Source: Klebsiella pneumoniae
GTDB taxonomy: Bacteria; Pseudomonadota; Gammaproteobacteria; Pseudomonadales; Azotimanducaceae
NCBI GenBank assembly: GCA_945878745.1
Contig: CAMDVY010000185.1
Span: 1 to 6,276, forward strand
Direction of reading: 5' to 3'
DNA: 6,276 bases
The position numbers and the translations under genes are program-made. Below, one piece after another: positions 1-4,951 of the stretch. Positions within the stretch are counted from its first letter, which is position 1. The number at the start of each line of letters is the position of its first letter. The notes beneath the pieces are model-generated. The model worked only from the letters and a program-made list of their open reading frames with translations, did no database searches and was not told the DNA's origin.

Positions 1-1137
1 CCGCCAGCCGCTCCAGCAACTCCGGAAGAATCACTTCGATTGTCGCTGGAAACGGCGAAGCCCGGCGATGTGATTACAGTGCCAGAAGGCAAACTTGTGT
101 TTGATCGCTCGTTAACACTGAACACCAGCGGCATCACCATTCGCGGCGCCGGCATGGACAAATCAGTGCTGTCCTTCAAGGGCCAGATCGCAGGCGCTGA
201 GGGTCTGCTGGTCAACGCCAGCGACTTTCTCATCGAAGATCTGGCGATTGAAGACAGCAAAGGCGATGCGCTGAAGATCAACGAGGGCAAGAACATCACC
301 GTGCGTCGTGTGCGCACCGAATGGACAGGTGGGCCATCAACGGAAAATGGGGCGTATGGCATCTATCCGGTGCAAACCGAGAACACACTGATCGAAGGCG
401 CAGTCGCCATTGCCGCCTCGGACGCGGGGATCTATGTCGGTCAGTCGAAGAACGTCATCGTGCGTAATTCAACGGCGCGGTTGAACGTCGCAGGGATCGA
501 GATCGAGAACACCATCGATGCAGACGTTTACAACAATGTCGCGACGGAAAACACCGGTGGCATCCTGATTTTCAACATGCCCGACCTGCAGCAGAGTGGA
601 CATGGCACACGGGTGTACGAGAATCAGATTTCGGACAACAACACGCCCAACTTCGGCGCGCCTGGTACTGCTGTGGCGGGCGTACCCGCGGGCTCCGGGA
701 TCATCATCAATTCGAATGACCAGGTGGAGATCTTCAATAACCGCATTGGTGGTAACAACACTGCCAACGTTCTGATCTCGAGTTTCTTCAGCACTGCCTA
801 TCAGGCCAAGGAAACTGCACCGGGGTTTGATCCGTATCCGGAAGACATTTTCATCTATGACAACGAGATGGGCACGTCAGGAAACAAGCCGGACCGGGAC
901 TATCTTGAAGCGCTCCGACTGACGCTGTACGGCGTGGAAGGTCGGCTGCCGGACGTTCTCTGGGATGGATTCGTCAATGAGACACGGGGCGATGCGCCGG
1001 TGATCTGTTTGAAGAACGGTGAATCCCTCGTGCTGAACATCGATGCAAAAAACGAGTTCAAGAACCCTTCGTCGGCGATGACAGCACATGACTGTGAGCT
1101 ACCCAAGTTGCCAGGAGTAGTGCTGGCTGGTTCATGA
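1..1137 (+). CDS. Secreted parallel beta-helix repeat protein (TIGR03805-like), 5' partial
   Basis: The reading frame is open to base 1. A TTG at 40 could be read as a start, but the preceding codons (PPAAPATPEESLR) look like a Pro/Ala linker after an export signal, so the true start and signal peptide probably lie upstream. 378 residues are visible. Residues 16-35 (LETAKPGDVITVPEGKLVFD) resemble the first rung of right-handed beta-helix proteins. Residues about 40-250 contain repeated Asn/Gly/Ile/Val-rich rungs such as ITIRGAG, FLIEDLAIEDS, ITVRRVRTEW, VIVRNSTARLN, ADVYNNVATEN, TRVYENQISDNN and VEIFNNRIGGNN, typical of PbH1/NosD-like folds. The only two cysteines, C336 and C365, could form a disulfide in the periplasm. 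Pectate lyases and other carbohydrate-active proteins share this fold, but no catalytic site is identifiable, so substrate and activity are unknown. The stop overlaps the next gene's ATG, indicating an operon. The family assignment is from memory of conserved phrases and gene order. Confidence 0.85.
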   Translation, partial: PPAAPATPEESLRLSLETAKPGDVITVPEGKLVFDRSLTLNTSGITIRGAGMDKSVLSFKGQIAGAEGLLVNASDFLIEDLAIEDSKGDALKINEGKNITVRRVRTEWTGGPSTENGAYGIYPVQTENTLIEGAVAIAASDAGIYVGQSKNVIVRNSTARLNVAGIEIENTIDADVYNNVATENTGGILIFNMPDLQQSGHGTRVYENQISDNNTPNFGAPGTAVAGVPAGSGIIINSNDQVEIFNNRIGGNNTANVLISSFFSTAYQAKETAPGFDPYPEDIFIYDNEMGTSGNKPDRDYLEALRLTLYGVEGRLPDVLWDGFVNETRGDAPVICLKNGESLVLNIDAKNEFKNPSSAMTAHDCELPKLPGVVLAGS

Positions 1138-2231
1138 GCGGAGTCCCTCGCCGGCACACCGGCTGTTTCATCTTCCTAACGTGCGCCCTGTTGGCTGGTT
1201 GCGGCCAACAGGTGGTGTTGCACGCTCCCGATGCTTATCCACAGCGACTCTCGGACTGGCACATGGTGTGGCAGAACGGAAACTCGCTTGAGATCAACGG
1301 CGACGCGCAAGTCTACGACCTGAATACACCGCTGTTTTCGGACTACGCCCTCAAGCTTCGTACGCTTTATCTGCCGGACGGAAAATCCGCGGTCTGGCAC
1401 GAGACCGAAAATTTCGACTTTCCGGTGGGCACCATCGTCACCAAGACTTTTTTTTATGCAGTCGGGGCGACTGCAGGATCTCTGACAAGACACGCATCGT
1501 GGGACGGGACAGCCGCGAAGGTGAACTTCGACGACTTCCGGATCATGGAAACTCGCGTGCTCGTTCGTCAGCCAAGCGGATGGGACGCGTTGCCCTACGT
1601 CTGGAATGGTGAAGACGCGGTTCTCGCCATCACCGGCAAGGTCATTCCAGCCAATCTGGACGGGGAGGACTTTGCGTACCTGGTGCCGTCCCGAAACGAG
1701 TGTAGTTCCTGCCACATCACCAATCACACCGCCAAGCAGTTGTTGCCCATTGGCTTGAAGGCACGGCACCTGAATAAACCGTCGCCCGGCGGGGATGGAA
1801 ATCAGCTGAGCGCAATGGCAGACCGCGCCTGGCTGAGCGACCTTCCTGAAACAGCGGGTGAAAGCCGTACTTCGGCGATGCACAACACCACCACTAACGT
1901 TGAAGACCAGGCGCGCGCCTACCTCGACATCAATTGTGGACACTGCCACAACGCACACGGCGCCGCAGATACATCCGGCCTGCTGCTCGATCGAAGCGCT
2001 ACCGACGCACGGCAGATGGGAAGGTGTAAACCGACCATCGCCGCTGGCCACGGCAGCGGCGGTCGAACTTTCGGCATCGTGCCCGGCAAGCCCGACGACT
2101 CCATTCTGCTCTGGCGCATGCAGACCACCGACCCCGGCGCGCGCATGCCCGAGATCGGCCGATCACTTGTGCATACCGAAGGCGTCGACCTCATCCGGGA
2201 GTGGATCGCCGCTCAGCCCGGCACCTGCTGA
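1134..2231 (+). CDS. TIGR03806 (HNE_0200)-like lipoprotein with two CxxCH haem-binding motifs
   Basis: 365 residues. The N-terminus has a basic start, a hydrophobic stretch and a lipobox LAGC at residues 20-23, so it is probably exported by Sec, lipidated on C23 and anchored facing the periplasm. Two CxxCH motifs are present: CSSCH at 190-194 and CGHCH at 268-272. This predicts covalent attachment of up to two c-type haems. M338 in RMPEIG is a candidate axial ligand. The C-terminal part (GIVPGKPDDSILLWRM, then VDLIREWI) resembles the end of cytochrome-c-like domains. C298 and C365 are spare cysteines that could pair. An electron-transfer role is inferred; the family is uncharacterised. The start ATG forms ATGA with the upstream stop. 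An AGGAG at 1113-1117 lies too far away (16 nt) for normal spacing, so translational coupling is likely. No other start codon lies nearby in frame. Confidence 0.88.
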   Translation: MSGVPRRHTGCFIFLTCALLAGCGQQVVLHAPDAYPQRLSDWHMVWQNGNSLEINGDAQVYDLNTPLFSDYALKLRTLYLPDGKSAVWHETENFDFPVGTIVTKTFFYAVGATAGSLTRHASWDGTAAKVNFDDFRIMETRVLVRQPSGWDALPYVWNGEDAVLAITGKVIPANLDGEDFAYLVPSRNECSSCHITNHTAKQLLPIGLKARHLNKPSPGGDGNQLSAMADRAWLSDLPETAGESRTSAMHNTTTNVEDQARAYLDINCGHCHNAHGAADTSGLLLDRSATDARQMGRCKPTIAAGHGSGGRTFGIVPGKPDDSILLWRMQTTDPGARMPEIGRSLVHTEGVDLIREWIAAQPGTC

Positions 2232-2235
2232 TTTT

Positions 2236-2270
2236 TCTCTCAGTCGGGACACTCTCTCAGTCCGGAACAC
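2236..2270 (-). repeat. Two degenerate tandem copies of a GTGTCCCGACT-type repeat
   Basis: Read on the minus strand, the stretch contains GTGTTCCGGACTGAGAGA followed directly by GTGTCCCGACTGAGAGA: two head-to-tail copies of 18 and 17 bp differing by one inserted base and one substitution. The better copy shares GTGTCCCGACT exactly (11 bp) with the array at 4863-4926, in opposite orientation. The repeat lies just past the stop codon of the lipoprotein gene. Its biological role is unknown; a RAYT-linked short interspersed repeat is inferred from the transposase nearby. Confidence 0.6.
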
Positions 2271-2281
2271 ACACTCCACTT

Positions 2282-2299
2282 TGTGCGAAATATCGCACA
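2282..2299. repeat. Perfect hairpin, 7-bp stem and 4-nt loop, between convergent genes
   Basis: TGTGCGA (2282-2288) is followed by AATA and then TCGCACA (2293-2299), a perfect inverted repeat. It sits between the lipoprotein gene and the convergent MFS gene, where a two-way terminator would be expected. No clear T-run follows on either strand, so a classical intrinsic terminator is not supported. It could stabilise mRNA 3' ends, help Rho-dependent termination or bind a protein. Confidence 0.5.
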
Positions 2300-2339
2300 T
2301 CGATTCAAGGTTATCGCTTATGCGTTGGGCGGGTGCTTG

Positions 2340-2359
2340 AGCGTTCAGCGCTTTTCTTC
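2340..2359 (+). terminator. Weak intrinsic-terminator-like structure
   Basis: AGCG (2340-2343), a 5-nt loop and CGCT (2349-2352) are followed by TTTCTTC. The 4-bp stem is short, so this is a tentative candidate for ending transcription of the upstream two-gene operon before it runs into the convergent MFS gene. Confidence 0.25.
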
Positions 2360-2371
2360 GGTCGCTTTGGC

Positions 2372-3514
2372 TTACAAAGTCGCGGTGTGTGTTCGTGCTT
2401 TATGTTGTGCCAGCACGAAATAACTGACGATTGAGCAAGCAGCCAGCCCTCCCATCACATACATCGCTACGTCGTAACTGGCGTACTGCATGAGATTTCC
2501 GGTTATCGGTGGACCGACCACACCTCCCAACATCGCCGTTGCAGGAAGCAAGGTCGACAGCCGGCCACTATGGTCATGCCATGCGAGCAGTCCCATCAGG
2601 TAGGGAATGAAGAAGTTCCACGCAACGTTGAACAGAAGGGCAGCTACCAGGAACGGCACAAAACCCTTGACGGTCCCAAGCGCTACCACCGATCCAGCAA
2701 AAACAAGTCCGGACACCGTCTCTGGCCAGATGGTTCGAAACCGCCCGGCCAAGGCAGCAGCACCCAACGACCCAATTATCCCGAGCAACAACCCTACAGC
2801 GATTGCGGAAGAACTCTGCTTCACATCCAGTCCCGCGTGCAGCGCCAATCGCCCCAGGTAGTTCCAGCCGCTGACCCCTGCGGTATAAAACACCACCAAG
2901 GTCGCCAGCACCCACCACGCACCCATCGGCGCATGCGATATCTGCTCAGCAGAAACAGGGCGCGGAGCCATCCGATCGTTCTCTTTGGGCCAAAAAAAGG
3001 CGACGCCCACCCCAACGGCAAAACACAACGAAACCGCGCCCACCAACCCGTTCAGTCCAAGAATCGACACAGGCAGGAGAAAGAGAAAGGCACTGGCAAT
3101 GACAACATCACTGGAGATCTTCAGGCTCATTGTTCTGGCTGGATTTGGTCGCCGGAGAAGCACACTCGAACAGATACTGGAAACGACCACCAGACAGCCG
3201 CCGAGCAGAAATTGAAGCGCGTAGAGGAGTGACACGCTGGGAGCCACGGGCATTGCATGAATCGCGCATGCATAGAGAAGAAGGCTGCCAAGAATCAGCC
3301 ATTGAAGACGCACGCGGGAAACCCAATAGGGCGCACTCAACGAAGCGATCGCCCCAGCCAGCGTCCCGGCAGCGACAAAATACCCAAGCTGGGCATCACT
3401 CAACGAATACTGACGAACAAGCTCCGCAGATAACACAGGCATGATGTTGGGCGGAATCGCAGCAACGCTACCAACCAGAATCACGATGGCTGTGGGTGAT
3501 ATGCGCAAGAGCAC
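2372..3514 (-). CDS. MFS (major facilitator superfamily) transporter, substrate unknown
   Basis: 380 residues, very hydrophobic, with about 12 predicted membrane helices: roughly 8-28, 41-62, 70-88, 93-119, 136-153, 155-175, then after a charged central loop (176-198, containing WPKENDRMAPRP) 199-217, 230-256, 264-282, 285-305, 318-340 and 350-369. The 6+6 arrangement around a central polar loop and the total length fit a compact MFS permease of the inner membrane. The usual charged loop 2-3 signature is degenerate (APYWVSRVRLQW). No residues reveal the substrate or direction of transport. The longest frame starts at GTG 3514, only seven codons after an in-frame stop. A TTG at 3508, preceded by GAGG at about 5-nt spacing, is an equally good or better start and would give 378 residues. 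The gene converges with the lipoprotein gene and diverges from the transposase, so it is probably transcribed alone. Confidence 0.85.
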   Translation of the reverse strand: MLLRISPTAIVILVGSVAAIPPNIMPVLSAELVRQYSLSDAQLGYFVAAGTLAGAIASLSAPYWVSRVRLQWLILGSLLLYACAIHAMPVAPSVSLLYALQFLLGGCLVVVSSICSSVLLRRPNPARTMSLKISSDVVIASAFLFLLPVSILGLNGLVGAVSLCFAVGVGVAFFWPKENDRMAPRPVSAEQISHAPMGAWWVLATLVVFYTAGVSGWNYLGRLALHAGLDVKQSSSAIAVGLLLGIIGSLGAAALAGRFRTIWPETVSGLVFAGSVVALGTVKGFVPFLVAALLFNVAWNFFIPYLMGLLAWHDHSGRLSTLLPATAMLGGVVGPPITGNLMQYASYDVAMYVMGGLAACSIVSYFVLAQHKARTHTATL

Positions 3515-3521
3515 CTCATCT

Positions 3522-3531
3522 CTGTTAACAG
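3522..3531. promoter_or_regulatory. 10-bp palindrome upstream of the MFS gene, candidate operator
   Basis: CTGTTAACAG is a perfect palindrome 8 bp before the GTG start of the MFS gene. It lies just downstream of the AATAAT box at 3540-3535 (minus strand), where a repressor could block transcription. No regulator gene is adjacent. A 10-bp palindrome can arise by chance, so this is tentative. Confidence 0.25.
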
Positions 3532-3534
3532 TCG

Positions 3535-3540
3535 ATTATT
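3535..3540 (-). promoter_or_regulatory. Possible -10 box of the MFS gene
   Basis: On the minus strand AATAAT matches five of six positions of TATAAT, about 20 bp upstream of the start codon. No convincing -35 hexamer is found at 16-18 bp; a TTGAAG lies 21 bp away. Weak support. Confidence 0.25.
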
Positions 3541-3579
3541 CATCAATTCCAGATTCATCGCCTTCAATACCTCAAGCGA

Positions 3580-3667
3580 GTGAGAGGAATACATGGGCAA
3601 CTCATGGCGTCGTTTTCTGTAGTGTTTTGCATGAGACATCTCACGACATCAATGGCATTCCTCTCAC
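3580..3667. repeat. Widely spaced 11-bp perfect inverted repeat upstream of the transposase gene
   Basis: GTGAGAGGAAT (3580-3590) and ATTCCTCTCAC (3657-3667) are exact reverse complements separated by 66 bp. A smaller stem, TGAGA-CA-TCTCA, lies inside the loop at 3632-3643. The structure ends about 33 bp before the transposase start. It could be a recognition end for the transposase, a regulatory mRNA hairpin that masks translation, or the remnant of a small palindromic element. No coding sequence is supported here. Confidence 0.5.
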
Positions 3668-3683
3668 AGAGCCCAAGACGGAT

Positions 3684-3693
3684 GTATCGATAC
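3684..3693. promoter_or_regulatory. 10-bp palindrome just upstream of the transposase start
   Basis: GTATCGATAC is a perfect palindrome 7 bp before the ATG at 3701, in the place where a ribosome binding site should be. No Shine-Dalgarno sequence is visible. The site might bind a repressor, including the transposase itself, but may be chance. Confidence 0.2.
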
Positions 3694-3700
3694 TGTGGTT

Positions 3701-4621
3701 ATGCCAACACCACGCCGCGAACTCGTCGACCAGGTTCAACCGCTTTTCTACCATCTGGTTTCCAGATGCGTGCGGCGAAGCTGGCTGTGTGGCTACGACA
3801 ACTACTTGCGTCGCGACTTCGGTCATCGCAAACAGTGGCTCACCAAGCGAATGAAATTTCTTGCGCAGTTCTTCGCCATCGAACTGCATGCCTACGCTGT
3901 GATGAGCAATCACTTTCACATGGTCATCTACTACGACCCTCTGGCATCAATGCGGTGGACCGACGAGGAGGTCGTCGACCGTTGGCTTTCGGTTTGTCCA
4001 CCGCGCAGCTACCGCGACGATCCCAAAGAATCCACCCTCTTCCTTCACAAGCAGTTGCTACTTGGCGACGCTGCAAAGCTCGCGCATCTGCGCGCAGAAC
4101 TCGGCTCGCTATCCACATACATGAAAATGCTGAAGCAACCCATCGCCAGAAGGGCTAACCAGGAAGATGAGGTCAAGGGCCATTTTTTTGAGCAACGGTT
4201 TTACTCCGGAGCACTGCTCAGCGAACGATCAGTGCAGGCAGCAATGGCTTATGTCGATCTGAATGCGGTTGAAGCGAAGATCGCCAAGTCCATCGAGCAG
4301 ATCCAGGATGCATCGATTGCTGATCGACTGGCCGCGCTGGAGTCTGATCCTGCGAGCCTCGACGCCTACCTTGCTCCGTTGGTTTGCGGGCTTTCTGAAA
4401 CCCCGCAGAAAATCGTCATCTCGCTGCGATCCTACATCGAAATTCTGAAACTCGGCTGCGATCGTCGAACCAGACACCTCGAGAACTCGCCTGAAGCGAA
4501 GTGGATGATGGACATCGCCACGCTCGGTCATTTTCAGCGGGTGTACGGATCACGACTCCAGCTCGATCGCTGGACAGAAAATCGTCATTGGCGTAAAGCC
4601 GGTCACTCGATATCCGCTTGA
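3701..4621 (+). CDS. Y1/HUH transposase, REP-associated tyrosine transposase (RAYT) type
   Basis: 306 residues. The start MPTPRRELVDQVQPLFYHLV, then SRCVRRSWLCG, is the familiar N-terminus of a long RAYT-like subgroup of the IS200/IS605 Y1 superfamily (Pfam Y1_Tnp). The metal-binding HUH motif is HFH at 71-73 inside AYAVMSNHFHMVI. The candidate catalytic tyrosine is Y184 in MAYVDLNAV, where relatives usually read DLNPV. FFEQRFYSGALL (162-173) is the conserved run before it. Such enzymes nick and join single-stranded DNA at short palindromes; RAYTs are usually single-copy and linked to REP elements rather than to their own IS ends. The segment between HUH and Tyr is long (about 110 residues), as in this subgroup, and an extra C-terminal region follows Y184. 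The ATG at 3701 is preferred to GTG 3695 because homologues begin with M-P-x-P-R. No Shine-Dalgarno is seen, so expression may be low. The frame is intact. Palindromes and repeats lie on both sides. Confidence 0.9.
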   Translation: MPTPRRELVDQVQPLFYHLVSRCVRRSWLCGYDNYLRRDFGHRKQWLTKRMKFLAQFFAIELHAYAVMSNHFHMVIYYDPLASMRWTDEEVVDRWLSVCPPRSYRDDPKESTLFLHKQLLLGDAAKLAHLRAELGSLSTYMKMLKQPIARRANQEDEVKGHFFEQRFYSGALLSERSVQAAMAYVDLNAVEAKIAKSIEQIQDASIADRLAALESDPASLDAYLAPLVCGLSETPQKIVISLRSYIEILKLGCDRRTRHLENSPEAKWMMDIATLGHFQRVYGSRLQLDRWTENRHWRKAGHSISA

Positions 4622-4668
4622 CGACCAAGCAGGCGCGCGACACCCGTGGTACACGTTCGACGCATAAG

Positions 4669-4683
4669 CCCTGGTTCTGACCC
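4669..4683. repeat. GGGTCAGAACC-type motif downstream of the transposase
   Basis: CCCTGGTTCTGACCC, read on the minus strand as GGGTCAGAACCAGGG, lies 48 bp after the transposase stop. From memory, GGGTCAGA-like strings often occur beside this transposase subgroup, which is why it is noted. There is a single copy in the window, so the call is weak. Confidence 0.2.
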
Positions 4684-4725
4684 ATCGGCCACATTCACAC
4701 CGAATCTCCCTCATGTCGCAACGAG

Positions 4726-4747
4726 AACGCCAACTCAAGTTGGCGTT
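4726..4747. repeat. Perfect hairpin, 10-bp stem and 2-nt loop, downstream of the transposase
   Basis: AACGCCAACT (4726-4735), loop CA, then AGTTGGCGTT (4738-4747): the strongest palindrome in the window. It begins 105 bp after the transposase stop. No T-run follows on either strand, so it is not a standard intrinsic terminator. A REP-like palindrome acted on by the Y1 transposase is a reasonable inference, since these enzymes recognise single-stranded hairpins. Confidence 0.55.
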
Positions 4748-4811
4748 GGATCTGGCATCAAGTCCATTCATGCAACGATTCGCAGAAATAGCCAGTAAAA
4801 AGTGAATTTGT

Positions 4812-4848
4812 GCACCAGGAAGAACGTTTTCTTTCGGTGTCCTGGGGC
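4812..4848. repeat. Imperfect compound inverted repeat
   Basis: GCACCAGGA (4812-4820) pairs with TCCTGGGGC (4840-4848) with one mismatch. Inside, AGAA (4821-4824) and TTCT (4829-4832) form a second stem around CGTT, leaving a 7-nt bulge. It could be a decayed palindromic element or an mRNA structure. No gene overlaps it convincingly. Confidence 0.35.
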
Positions 4849-4862
4849 CGCGCTGAGAATTA

Positions 4863-4926
4863 ATGTGTGTCCCGACTTTCTTATGTGTGTCCCGACTTTC
4901 TCCGACTTTCTATCTCCCGACTTTCT
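4863..4926 (+). repeat. Tandem array of GTGTCCCGACTTTCT-type repeats
   Basis: ATGTGTGTCCCGACTTTCT occurs identically at 4863-4881 and 4883-4901. It is followed by two shortened copies that keep only CCGACTTTCT, at 4902-4911 and 4917-4926. Spacing between the four cores is 20, 10 and 15 bp, so this is a tandem array that loses its 5' half. The core GTGTCCCGACT is shared, inverted, with 2236-2270. The array ends 25 bp before recQ. Function is unknown; spread by a RAYT or replication slippage are the main explanations. Confidence 0.7.
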
Positions 4927-4939
4927 ACTCACGGCAATG

Positions 4940-4945
4940 CATAAT
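4940..4945 (+). promoter_or_regulatory. Possible -10 box of recQ
   Basis: CATAAT matches five of six positions of TATAAT. Seventeen bases upstream, CCGACT at 4917-4922 keeps only the GAC of TTGACA and belongs to the last repeat copy. Transcription from this box would begin at or next to the recQ ATG. Tentative. Confidence 0.25.
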
Positions 4946-4951
4946 CCCGCC

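Larger units (their letters stand above)
4622..4951. other. 330-bp intergenic region rich in repeats, no gene
   Basis: The gap between the transposase and recQ contains no credible coding sequence on either strand. From left to right it holds a GGGTCAGAACC-type motif, a 10-bp-stem hairpin, an imperfect compound inverted repeat, the GTGTCCCGACTTTCT array and a possible recQ -10 box. The A/T-rich stretch around 4784-4810 shows no recognisable site. Confidence 0.7.

Noticed and set aside
1448..1455. Run of eight T within the lipoprotein gene as a phase-variation or slippage site
   Set aside because: It simply encodes Thr-Phe-Phe-Tyr in an intact frame; a run of eight alone is not enough evidence for switching.
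1176..2051. Long minus-strand open frame (291 codons) opposite the haem lipoprotein gene
   Set aside because: It resembles no known protein and is Cys/Val/Arg-rich in the manner of an antisense shadow; the plus strand encodes a clear lipobox and two CxxCH motifs.
2570..3232. Plus-strand open frame of 220 codons opposite the MFS gene
   Set aside because: Its product is Gln/Arg/His/Pro-rich and low in hydrophobic residues, as expected from the complement of membrane-helix codons; no recognisable motif.
3593..3622. Nine-codon plus-strand frame (MGNSWRRFL) preceded by GAGAGGAAT, a possible leader peptide
   Set aside because: The ribosome-site-like sequence is the left arm of the 11-bp inverted repeat; the frame is too short to support and shows no attenuator pattern.
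3441..4158. Two overlapping plus-strand open frames (3441-3854 and 3580-4158)
   Set aside because: They run across the MFS start, the gap and the transposase in different frames, show no family features and are explained by the transposase frame.
4863..4926. CRISPR array
   Set aside because: Units are directly adjacent with 10-20 bp periods and no unique spacers; no cas genes are present.
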